DNA of 64,000 nucleotides, from the NCBI GenBank assembly GCA_018241765.1, contig JAFEDD010000002.1, positions 221,778 to 285,777 of the forward strand, in the 5' to 3' direction. Every line of letters starts with the position of its first letter. The first letter of the stretch is position 1. Positions 1 to 6,888 of this stretch are shown here, one piece after another. The stretch comes from Pseudomonadota bacterium (GTDB taxonomy: Bacteria; Pseudomonadota; Gammaproteobacteria; Burkholderiales; Casimicrobiaceae). Under the pieces are notes generated by a model that searched no databases, had not been told where the DNA came from, and saw only the letters and a list, made by a program, of their open reading frames with translations. The translations under genes and the position numbers were made by a program.

Positions 1-25
1 TGGGCGTCTCCACTGACCTTCATGA

Positions 26-238
26 TCAGCGACCCACCCGTGCGGTAGCGGCTTGCAGGGCGATCCAAGCCTCGACCTCCTCTGCCAAAAAACCAATGGC
101 CGCGTTGCGAGAGCCAGAGTTACCCAATCGAATTGGGCGCGGAAAGGTTGGGTCTGTTCTCGTTCTGCGCCAGATGGTGACGCGGTTCATGCCCAGTTGG
201 GTTTCTAGATCGGAATATCGAAGGATGCGTGCAGTCAT
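26..238 (-). CDS. AlpA-like prophage/element regulator
   Basis: This 70-residue protein resembles the AlpA/phage regulatory family: a short winged-helix reader with the typical layout LxxxLGMNRVTIWRR (residues about 11-26), then FPRPIRLG and FLAEEVEAWI. Such proteins act as DNA-binding activators or excisionase-like factors in integrated elements. The ATG at 238 is preceded by GAGAG on the minus strand. It is the leftmost gene seen and, with the XRE and HTH genes nearby, suggests the end of an integrative element. The family assignment is by motif only; the target promoter is unknown. Confidence 0.75.
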   Translation of the reverse strand: MTARILRYSDLETQLGMNRVTIWRRTRTDPTFPRPIRLGNSGSRNAAIGFLAEEVEAWIALQAATARVGR

Positions 239-693
239 GGGTCGCTCTCGTTGTTACATGCAATGAGCGAATTCTTGATCCACGCAGGCGGGAATGTCGA
301 CAAGGTCAATTTGCCGCCAATTAGCAGCAAATGGATGCCAATAACAAGAATTTGTATACCGTGTCAGAAACTTGAGACGCGATATTTCTAACAGCGACGC
401 CGCCTTGAATGCTGAAGTTCAGCAGACCCAACGAATGACTGCACTTCTTCTGAGCGAAGAACTGAAGTGGCACGGCGATAGAAGGGAAGAGCGAAGATCG
501 GATTGCCAATCAACCCCATCGGAAATTAGATGCCAGACTCGCGAAACTCACTCAAACATCAGAAAAATGCATTGTCATTTTTCGAGCTTAAAAAGTTCCT
601 TGTTTGACAATGGGTTATGCCACCCGAACGAATAGAGGGGCGCAAAGTCGGATCTGATGAAAAAATTCTTCGCCTGTTGTAAATATGCGACAG
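239..693. other. 455-bp AT-richer intergenic stretch with an inverted repeat
   Basis: No convincing gene is seen. The reading frames here (87 and 62 codons) lack a ribosome site and family features. The one structure visible is a perfect 8-bp inverted repeat, GAAAAATG (562-569) and CATTTTTC (576-583), with a 6-nt loop. On the minus strand it lies downstream of the HTH gene and upstream of alpA, so it could be a weak terminator, but the stem is AT-rich. The alpA promoter should lie at the left end of this stretch; no clear -35/-10 pair was found. Confidence 0.4.
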
Positions 694-1422
694 TTAGTCT
701 CGCCGTGCCGCGACTTTCCCGTTTTCAATCCATGCCGCAATGGTTGTCGGATCAACTCCAAGACGAATTGCAGAGCGAAGTGCCTGCTCTAATTTTTGCC
801 ATCCACCTCTTGCGCTGCTGTTTGTTGCAACGGTCGTTGCATCGGTATTGCTCAGTCGAAACAGCAAGCCATCCAGTAACTCGTCATCCCCAATTTCACA
901 TGCTGCTTGCTCCGCCAAGGTCAACAAGGCGTCACGCGTTGCAGGCAGTTGATCTATGGGAAGAGAGGAAAGCGGTTCTGGCAGTGTGATCACCCGACGC
1001 GGTTGGATTAGATCGACCAAGTCACTTGCAGCAGCAATGCCTGGTGTCAACTCGACACGAACGAGCGTTTCGCCGATCTGCAAAAACCGTGTCTTGGTGA
1101 GGCCCGGCTGGCAATCCTGATACAGGACGGCTGCTTCGGCTCTGACGAGAGCCTCCAGCACCTGCTTTAGGTCATCCAAAGCGCCAAAGTCACGCCACCT
1201 GTGAAGCATGTCTGCACGTAGCTGTTGCCCTTCGATGCCCAGGTGGTAGAGCAATGCAGCCACCCTCGGAGCCGAGATGACTTGCTCCTTACCCCGTAGC
1301 CAGACGGAAAGATTTGCTGAACGAATACCAGTGGCCGCACCTACCGAGTTCAGCGTATCGCCGCGCAGGTGCATGAGTGCGGCTGCTACAGCACGCAGTT
1401 GTTCGGCCTGAAGTGTCGACAT
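694..1422 (-). CDS. helix-turn-helix regulator of unknown target
   Basis: A 242-residue protein. The start is the ATG at 1422, chosen because GGAGGTGC sits just upstream; the frame stays open another 96 codons but has no good ribosome site there. Residues about 6-60 look like a Cro/XRE-type helix-turn-helix, with LNSVGAATGIRSANLSVWLRG as the likely recognition region. The remaining 180 residues are helical and match no family I know. It is transcribed divergently from the AAA+ ATPase, with inverted copies of TTGTTATAGT in the shared gap, so it may control both genes. Confidence 0.6.
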   Translation of the reverse strand: MSTLQAEQLRAVAAALMHLRGDTLNSVGAATGIRSANLSVWLRGKEQVISAPRVAALLYHLGIEGQQLRADMLHRWRDFGALDDLKQVLEALVRAEAAVLYQDCQPGLTKTRFLQIGETLVRVELTPGIAAASDLVDLIQPRRVITLPEPLSSLPIDQLPATRDALLTLAEQAACEIGDDELLDGLLFRLSNTDATTVATNSSARGGWQKLEQALRSAIRLGVDPTTIAAWIENGKVAARRD

Positions 1423-1450
1423 CCAGCACCTCCATTGTTCTAACAGTAAA

Positions 1451-1527
1451 TCACTATAACAAGTCAGCGTTTGCCCAGCCAAGGCTTGGCATGTTGCCTT
1501 TGTGTTGTTATAGTAAATTATAGTTAT
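1451..1527. promoter_or_regulatory. divergent promoter region with inverted TTGTTATAGT copies and a 13-bp palindrome
   Basis: Between the HTH gene (start 1422, minus) and the AAA+ gene (start 1540, plus) the motif TTGTTATAGTRA occurs facing left (complement of 1451-1462) and right (1505-1516), with a further TTATAGTTA at 1518-1526. Midway lies the palindrome GCCAAG-G-CTTGGC (1478-1490). The symmetric layout suggests regulator binding sites overlapping two divergent promoters. The regulator is inferred to be the adjacent HTH protein; nothing proves this. Confidence 0.55.
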
Positions 1528-1539
1528 ACGGAGGATGCC

Positions 1540-3120
1540 ATGCACAGCTTGCGACGAAAGTACCGTCCCATGCGCCACCGAGAGTATCAAGAGGCGGTCG
1601 AAGAGCTGAAGCGACTTCACCCTTGGCTGGAGAAACAGGTGTTTCAGCCCGCTCCAGGTCATCTCGCCGTGGTCGCCGAGTTGATCGATCAATGCGAGCG
1701 GTTGATGCATCGCAGTGACTATCAGCGTCGTCCGCTGTTCTGTGTCACTGCTACCCGGGAGAAGCTAGCTGTTCGAGTCGAGGTCTCCGATGCCAGCATC
1801 CAGCGCGAGCGCGCCTTGCTCGACGTGGTGGAACAGGCTCGGCACGCCGCCCAGCAGTGCTGCCCTGTGTGCGGCGCTCCGGTTTTCGGTGGCGATGCCA
1901 ATGCCCCCCAAGGCGCTCGGTGCGCCGCGCACGAGCAAGTGGTCGGACTGTTCGCAGAGGACATCAAGCGTTTCAAGAGAGCTGCGAAGGCCTTGGAGTT
2001 GGCGGATGCAGAGCGCGCGAGCAGCACTGCCGATAGCGATGCATCCTCTCGCACCGAAGCCGCCAAGAAAGACCTGCCCGACAGCCCCATCCCCGCACGC
2101 GACAGCAGCGGCACTTCGACTGACGACAAGCACGCGCCGTTGATCAGCTTTCTGGACGCTTCCGGCCTCAAGCAATTTGTTGACCGCCATCGCGCGAAGG
2201 CAGACGAAAAGTTCAAGCGTGCCCAGCTGATCGCGGAGCGCATCCGGGCAGCCGGACATGAGCGGCGCAAACTTGGCCTGCTGCCGGACGAATGGGACGA
2301 TCTGATCGAAGAGTTCACCCAAGCCTTCCCGAACTTCAGTGAGCTGGCTGAGGTGCTGCACGATCACTTTGCCCTCAACGCGATGGGTGATGGCCGTGTT
2401 GCCTGGTCGCCGCTACTGCTGGTCGGGCCTGCGGGCATCGGCAAAACAGAAGCGGCCCGCTGGCTGGCGGAAAGACTTGCATTGCCCTTCCGTGTATTCG
2501 ACATGGCGAGCGCCCAATCAGGTTCGCCATTGGCTGGGTCAGAAGCCTTCTGGAGCAATTCCGAGCCGGGCCTCTTGTTCGAGCTACTTGCCTACCAGCC
2601 CAAGGCAAACCCAGTCGTAGTCTTGGATGAACTGGACAAGACCGAGCAAGTGCGCCAGTACGACCCATTGGCGGCGCTGTACACACTTCTTGAACCCCGC
2701 AGCGCACAGTCGTTCACGGACCTCTCTATCCGTGATTTCGCCATCGATGCCAGCCACGTGAACTGGATCGCGACGGCAAATAGTGTGGATGGCATCCCGA
2801 GCCCATTGCTGTCGCGGCTCACGGTGCTGCATGTCCATGCGCCTATACCTGATCAGGTCACACGAATCGCGCAGAACATCTACGGCCGGATGCGGGCAGA
2901 AGCCAGCTGGGGTTCTGCCTTCGTACCCTCTCTCGACGAGGCCGTGCTGGCGAAGCTGAAGCACCTGCCTCCGCGAAGCCTAGGCCTGGCATTGCGACGG
3001 GCGCTCGGACGAGCTGCGCGGCAAGAGCGCAATCACATTCAAGCAAGCGACATTCAGGTCAGCGGCGAGCTACCGCCCCGAAGCATCGGGTTCACTTGCA
3101 CGGCAGCAGCACGGCAATGA
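1540..3120 (+). CDS. AAA+ ATPase with N-terminal zinc ribbon
   Basis: A 526-residue protein. The ATG at 1540 follows CGGAGGA; the open frame begins earlier but without a ribosome site. A Cys2-Cys/His cluster (C107/C108, C111, C128, H131) forms a probable zinc ribbon, followed by a low-complexity acidic/serine linker (about 150-200) and an AAA+ module: Walker A GPAGIGKT (296-303), Walker B VVVLDELDK (359-367), a sensor-1-like IATAN and a downstream LLSRL likely carrying the arginine finger. The ATPase part recalls Lon/ClpX-like remodellers, but no protease domain is present. It overlaps the next gene by ATGA, implying coupled translation. Its role is unknown; element maintenance or a defence/stress module are guesses. 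Confidence 0.7.
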   Translation: MHSLRRKYRPMRHREYQEAVEELKRLHPWLEKQVFQPAPGHLAVVAELIDQCERLMHRSDYQRRPLFCVTATREKLAVRVEVSDASIQRERALLDVVEQARHAAQQCCPVCGAPVFGGDANAPQGARCAAHEQVVGLFAEDIKRFKRAAKALELADAERASSTADSDASSRTEAAKKDLPDSPIPARDSSGTSTDDKHAPLISFLDASGLKQFVDRHRAKADEKFKRAQLIAERIRAAGHERRKLGLLPDEWDDLIEEFTQAFPNFSELAEVLHDHFALNAMGDGRVAWSPLLLVGPAGIGKTEAARWLAERLALPFRVFDMASAQSGSPLAGSEAFWSNSEPGLLFELLAYQPKANPVVVLDELDKTEQVRQYDPLAALYTLLEPRSAQSFTDLSIRDFAIDASHVNWIATANSVDGIPSPLLSRLTVLHVHAPIPDQVTRIAQNIYGRMRAEASWGSAFVPSLDEAVLAKLKHLPPRSLGLALRRALGRAARQERNHIQASDIQVSGELPPRSIGFTCTAAARQ

Positions 3121-3674
3121 CAGCCCAACCGTTTTTCACCCACCACCAAAGGAAGATGATGCAAACATCGAAGCAACACCTTAACCAAGCAACCACAGCC
3201 CCCTTACCTTGCCCGGAGGCAAGCATCGGGAATCCCGCAGAACGAGCACAGGGATCTCATCCAGTCACAGAAGAGGTGTCCAGGGACTTCTCCAAGATTG
3301 CGTTGGCAGCAGAGCTAGTCACTGCGCTGACCTATGACGACCGAAAGCCGCCGCGCTGGCATGGCCACGTCGGACATGCCGAGGTCAATGAGCACAGTTT
3401 ACTAATCACCCGTAGCTACGCATCCCCGCGCGAGGGAGCAAATCAAGAGCGCCTGGTTGTCTCACTTACCGACGGACGCGTTCATTTACGAGGCTTCGAT
3501 GAAGGTGGAAAATCCTTCAGCATTGAGTGTCCCTTATCGCCGGAGGCCGTGATGGCCCGCATGCACGGAGCTGCGGTGAACGGCATCCGTTCCGCTGCAT
3601 CACTTGTCGTTGCAATTCGTACCGGCAACACCTCATTGCATCACGAAGGGGACGAGTTGCACTTCGAGTTCTGA
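3117..3674 (+). CDS. hypothetical protein coupled to the AAA+ ATPase
   Basis: A 185-residue protein whose ATG overlaps the ATPase stop (ATGA). A second possible start, the ATG pair at 3156/3159, is preceded by AAAGGAAG, so the N-terminus is uncertain. The first 60 residues are polar and probably disordered; the rest looks like a compact alpha/beta domain (SLLITRSYASPREG, RLVVSLTDGRVHLRGF, ELHFEF at the end). No family is recognised and no signal peptide or membrane segment is visible. The coupling suggests it works with the ATPase, for example as adaptor or substrate; that is inference. Confidence 0.6.
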   Translation: MTAQPFFTHHQRKMMQTSKQHLNQATTAPLPCPEASIGNPAERAQGSHPVTEEVSRDFSKIALAAELVTALTYDDRKPPRWHGHVGHAEVNEHSLLITRSYASPREGANQERLVVSLTDGRVHLRGFDEGGKSFSIECPLSPEAVMARMHGAAVNGIRSAASLVVAIRTGNTSLHHEGDELHFEF

Positions 3675-3725
3675 CGAATTGGAACCATGTCTTTGCCTTT
3701 GTTCCGCAGGACCTTGAACCGGAGC

Positions 3726-3756
3726 GATTACCGTAATTACGATAATTACGGTAATC
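3726..3756. repeat. 31-bp perfect inverted repeat (14-bp arms)
   Basis: GATTACCGTAATTA (3726-3739) and TAATTACGGTAATC (3743-3756) are exact reverse complements around CGA. It lies in the 97-bp gap between two convergent genes. Within each arm the TAATTACG unit recurs, so the site also reads as short iterons. There is no T-run, so it does not look like an intrinsic terminator. A binding site for an element-borne protein, or a recombination or transfer site, are alternatives. Confidence 0.7.
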
Positions 3757-3771
3757 CCAAAATCGGCGCAC

Positions 3772-4239
3772 TCATCCTTGCACATGGGATCGACCGCATC
3801 CGTGGCAAAACCACGTGCTCTGCCATTGGCGCTTCGCGGCGCTGTAGACCTTGGCCTGGGCACGCCAGCCCTTCATCAGCAGCCAGCCCAGCGCGATGAG
3901 TCCCACGCCGACTGCGGCTTGCTTCCAGTTGTAGCGCAAACCCGCCAGGCCGACGTACACGCACTCGCGCGCCAGCAAAGGGCACACCGTCATCGACATG
4001 TAGATGACGATGCCGCCAATCCCATAGGCCCCGATGAATGGTAGCGGTGACGGCGGTGCAGGAGGGGCGCAATGCTGAGCCAGCGCCGTGGATTGGGAGC
4101 CCTGGCTGCTGCCTTGAACAAACTGCCCATCTGAAGTGACCGCCGTGTGCGTTGCGTGGAACTGCTGCGTGCCGCATGCATGCACAACCGCCATAGGCTG
4201 GATGTGCGTGCTGCCGCAGCTCGGGCATTGCATCGCCAT
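3772..4239 (-). CDS. zinc-ribbon membrane protein of unknown function
   Basis: A 155-residue protein. The ATG at 4239 is preferred over the TTG at 4245 because GGAGGG lies 6 nt upstream of it. It opens with a CxxC pair (MAMQCPSCGS), has a Pro/Ser-rich linker, two hydrophobic stretches (FIGAYGIGGIVIYMSM and AAVGVGLIALGWLLM) and ends with a second CxxC (WFCHGCGRSH), so N- and C-terminal cysteine pairs could build one zinc site at the membrane. It starts 2 nt after the lipoprotein gene, in one operon. No named family is recognised. Confidence 0.6.
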   Translation of the reverse strand: MAMQCPSCGSTHIQPMAVVHACGTQQFHATHTAVTSDGQFVQGSSQGSQSTALAQHCAPPAPPSPLPFIGAYGIGGIVIYMSMTVCPLLARECVYVGLAGLRYNWKQAAVGVGLIALGWLLMKGWRAQAKVYSAAKRQWQSTWFCHGCGRSHVQG

Positions 4240-4241
4240 GT

Positions 4242-5354
4242 TCAACCCTCCGAGCCGTCGGTGTTGACGGTGCAGGTCAGCGTGGACTCGCCGCCCTCCA
4301 TGCCTGCCGACAACACGCCGACCTTGGTCAAGCGGCCATAGGTCTTGCCGTCTTTGCCCAGCCTCAGCGAAGCTGATTTCGCAAGCTGCTGGACCGTGAG
4401 GCCGGGCAAATAGCTGCGGTAGGTTTGCTCACCACCGTCACGTGACACCGCTACCTTGCGGATGCTGAACCCATAGACCTTGACGGGCTCGGCGAGCGTG
4501 ACCGGCGTGACGCCCTGATCTGGACTCCACCCTGACTGCTTGAGCATGGACTCAGCCAGCTCAAATCGTGGATCGATGGCCGTGCAGCTCAGCGCCTGTT
4601 CAAGCTGCGCCTTGGTCTTGGCGTCCACGGGCTGCGAGGCTTCTTTGCGGGAGGCCGAGGCCACGGCTGGCTTGATGGCCGCATTGGCGTCGTACCCCAC
4701 CAACCAAAGATTGGTCGGTGCGCCCGGCTGCCAGCCGGTGTCGATCAGCAGTTGCTGGACAAAGCCCTGGAAGGCGAGCTGCTGCCGCTCGCTGATCGGC
4801 TGCCGGTCGGGGATGGCCAGCATGGGCGGCTTGGGGCCAACTGTACGGACATTGCCGCTGTGTTCGACCGCCATCTGCTGCATGAAGAGGTGCAGGTTGG
4901 CGGCGTTGTTGACCGCGTACCCCACCGACTGCCCCCAGCACACCGAGAAGGTGGGCACAGCTTCGGACTTGGTTTTGCTCCACCAAATCGTCGCCGTGCC
5001 GACCCAGCAGTCGTTGCGCGACCAGTCCGTGACCGTGACAGCCACTCTCGGGAAGTAGGTCTTGGGCGTTCCGTCGTTGGGATGTTTGCTGAAGACGCCC
5101 GCCAGCGTTGTTGCACGGATGCCAGGAGCACCGGGCGGCGAGCTTTGGTCTGGCCTGGCTTGATTGGCAACAACGGCTGGCCGAGTCTCAGTGGCAGGAG
5201 ACGGTGCTGCGTTGCCTTGGCTGGCCTTCGACACGCCACCCAAGGAGAGGTGAACCTTGGTCGAGCCGTCAGCCTGCGGCTGTGTCGTGACACAGCCGGT
5301 CACGGTCATCACAACGGCCAGCCCGGCCAGCATCCGAAAGCAGACTCTACTCAT
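4242..5354 (-). CDS. lipoprotein of unknown function
   Basis: A 370-residue protein with a lipoprotein signal: MSRVCFRMLAGLAVVMTVTGC, lipobox VTGC with the lipidated cysteine at residue 21, followed by VTTQ (no Asp at +2, so outer membrane sorting is likely). A Ser/Pro/Ala-rich tether precedes a folded region from about residue 80 with several tryptophans and cysteines. The start has AAAGGGAG upstream. It is the first gene of a two-gene operon with the zinc-ribbon membrane protein and is transcribed divergently from a small XRE regulator. Function is unknown. Confidence 0.65.
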   Translation of the reverse strand: MSRVCFRMLAGLAVVMTVTGCVTTQPQADGSTKVHLSLGGVSKASQGNAAPSPATETRPAVVANQARPDQSSPPGAPGIRATTLAGVFSKHPNDGTPKTYFPRVAVTVTDWSRNDCWVGTATIWWSKTKSEAVPTFSVCWGQSVGYAVNNAANLHLFMQQMAVEHSGNVRTVGPKPPMLAIPDRQPISERQQLAFQGFVQQLLIDTGWQPGAPTNLWLVGYDANAAIKPAVASASRKEASQPVDAKTKAQLEQALSCTAIDPRFELAESMLKQSGWSPDQGVTPVTLAEPVKVYGFSIRKVAVSRDGGEQTYRSYLPGLTVQQLAKSASLRLGKDGKTYGRLTKVGVLSAGMEGGESTLTCTVNTDGSEG

Positions 5355-5395
5355 CCATCAGCTCCCTTTGATCTCAAGTTGAGCTGATTATGAAG

Positions 5396-5422
5396 ACTAT
5401 ATTCGACATTGTCGAATATAGT
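5396..5422. promoter_or_regulatory. 27-bp perfect palindrome, probable operator between lipoprotein and XRE genes
   Basis: ACTATATTCGACA (5396-5408) and TGTCGAATATAGT (5410-5422) are exact reverse complements around one T. The centre at 5409 is 55 nt from the lipoprotein start (5354) and 54 nt from the XRE start (5463). Both arms contain TATATT/TATAGT, which could serve as -10 elements on both strands, so a bound repressor would shut both promoters. The adjacent XRE protein is the obvious candidate ligand; this is inferred from position. Confidence 0.7.
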
Positions 5423-5462
5423 CCGTGGATTGAAGGTCTCATGACGCCCATGCTCGGCGTTG

Positions 5463-5693
5463 ATGGGACGAGACTACGAGCAAGTGCGTCAGGACTTGGC
5501 GCGCAACATGAAAGACTTCCGGGGCAAGCGTGGCTTGTCGCAGGAAGCGCTCGCCCTGAGCGCGGATGTGGATCGCACCTACGTGAGTCAGATCGAGCGA
5601 GCTGTGGGCAACCCGTCCCTGCTGGTCCTGTGCAAACTGGGCGCGATCCTGGAGACCGACGTGCTCGATCTCTTGGCGGAGCAGACCAAGTGA
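5463..5693 (+). CDS. XRE-family transcriptional regulator
   Basis: A 76-residue single-domain Cro/CI-type regulator. The helix-turn-helix is clear: LARNMKDFRGKRGLSQEALALSADVD, then TYVSQIERAVGNPSLLVLCKLGAIL. The size and sequence resemble controller (C) proteins and small island repressors. The start is taken as the ATG at 5463; no strong ribosome site is visible and a TTG lies at 5460. It is divergent from the lipoprotein operon with a 27-bp palindrome exactly between, suggesting autoregulation. No restriction-modification genes are seen nearby. Confidence 0.8.
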   Translation: MGRDYEQVRQDLARNMKDFRGKRGLSQEALALSADVDRTYVSQIERAVGNPSLLVLCKLGAILETDVLDLLAEQTK

Positions 5694-5713
5694 ACACGGG
5701 TGAGGCCACCCGA

Positions 5714-5824
5714 ATGGGGATGCCCGCAAAAAATGTATACGGAAGTGACTACGGAATGAACCAAACCGCACTGAGACTCAGTAAAAATGGCACTTTCGAG
5801 GCCATCTTTCGCTTTAACGTGTAA
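5714..5824 (+). CDS. possible 36-residue small protein
   Basis: A short frame starting MGMPAKNVYG and ending in TFEAIFRFNV. GGGG precedes a second ATG at 5720. It follows the XRE gene by 20 nt. Codon use is less GC-biased than that of the chromosomal genes to the right, in keeping with the island. It could equally be the remnant of a larger gene at the island edge. No homology is recognised. Confidence 0.2.
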   Translation: MGMPAKNVYGSDYGMNQTALRLSKNGTFEAIFRFNV

Positions 5825-6033
5825 GTCGCCATCCGCGTTTCGCGTCATGGAGCGACGCGTACCGTAACGACCGCCGTGTAACGCGTTGTAACGTCACGGC
5901 GGGTTCGCGGTCGCGCAGGGCGCGATTCTCGCGCTACCATCCTCACACCACTGCACGTCAATCCCGGAGGGTGCGTCGCAGGGCGGGCGAAGCCGATGGC
6001 GTCGGCCGCATCAAGCCGTCGAGGGAGCGTTTC
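5825..6033. other. intergenic region at the probable island edge, with three GTAACG repeats
   Basis: Base composition changes here from the mixed island sequence to the GC-rich chromosome. The hexamer GTAACG occurs at 5864-5869, 5878-5883 and 5888-5893 in the same direction. The region should contain the promoter of the orphan gene that starts at 6034. No tRNA gene or duplicated attachment site was found, so the exact junction cannot be set from this window. Confidence 0.35.
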
Positions 6034-6870
6034 ATGGCGAATTCGGACTACTGGCGAGGGGCGCGGCGCGCGTGGCTCAACGATGCCGACGTGTGCAGCC
6101 CGTTTCGCGGCAACGCGTCACGACTCGCGTTCATCAATCGCGTCTTCGAGGTCTGGCATCACGACGCCAATGCGTGCCGAAATCAAAGCAATTATCGCGC
6201 TCTGGTGACGCTGGAGAACATGGGCCGCACGGCGGGCCTGTCGCGCCTGAATCCGATGATCGCGATCAAGGATCTCGAAGGCTGCTTCGACCATCTGACC
6301 GCCAATCGCGGCAAATGGACGGACAACAACGCCTCGTTCTATGGTGGTGGCGCGTTCGGTGGTTTCATCGACGACATCCCGTGGGCGATGGCGACGTTCG
6401 CCAACGCCTATGACGCCAATGTGGCGGAGATCCAGAAGCTCATCGAAAAGCAGAAGGAAGCGGCGCTTCGCATCAAGGCAGGCATCAAGGGCACGCGCAT
6501 CCTGTGGAGCGAGGTGAACGATCCGCTGCAGAAGTTTGACCAGTACACCAAGGCGATCGACCCGCTGATGGTGATGTGTCCGGAGGCGATCGTGAAAGGC
6601 ACGCGATACACGTGGGCCAAGAACGTGGCCACCCTGACCGGCGCCGTCGATGACTGGCTGAAAGCCACCGCGGCGTCAGGCCGGACCGGCGAGAGCGCCG
6701 CGCTCGTCGCATTGAGCGTCATCGTCAGCAAATGCGTTCCCGTGTTTGGCGATCTCTACGCCGAGGCGCTCAAGGGCATTCCCAATGCCGTCCGCTTTTT
6801 CGAGAACATCAAGTGGGAACGCGATCACACGCTGGCGCAATTCGGCAAGGAATACATGATTTATCGCTGA
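6034..6870 (+). CDS. orphan hypothetical protein, 278 residues
   Basis: The start at 6034 has GAGGGAG six bases upstream; the open frame reaches back to 5971 without a ribosome site. The protein seems soluble, with no signal peptide. It has a long charged helix around residues 130-150 (EIQKLIEKQKEAALRIK), a glycine-rich patch FYGGGAFGGFIDD near 109-120, and a mildly hydrophobic stretch ALVALSVIVSKCVPVFG near 231-247. No family is recognised. It is monocistronic, ends 18 nt from convergent metK and lies next to the accessory region, so it may be island cargo. A secreted-effector role cannot be excluded or supported. Confidence 0.65.
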   Translation: MANSDYWRGARRAWLNDADVCSPFRGNASRLAFINRVFEVWHHDANACRNQSNYRALVTLENMGRTAGLSRLNPMIAIKDLEGCFDHLTANRGKWTDNNASFYGGGAFGGFIDDIPWAMATFANAYDANVAEIQKLIEKQKEAALRIKAGIKGTRILWSEVNDPLQKFDQYTKAIDPLMVMCPEAIVKGTRYTWAKNVATLTGAVDDWLKATAASGRTGESAALVALSVIVSKCVPVFGDLYAEALKGIPNAVRFFENIKWERDHTLAQFGKEYMIYR

Positions 6871-6888
6871 GCGCCGTCGAGCCGTCGC

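Noticed and set aside
5694..6033. tRNA gene or duplicated attachment site marking the island end
   Set aside because: No cloverleaf and no direct repeat matching the left side could be found within the window.
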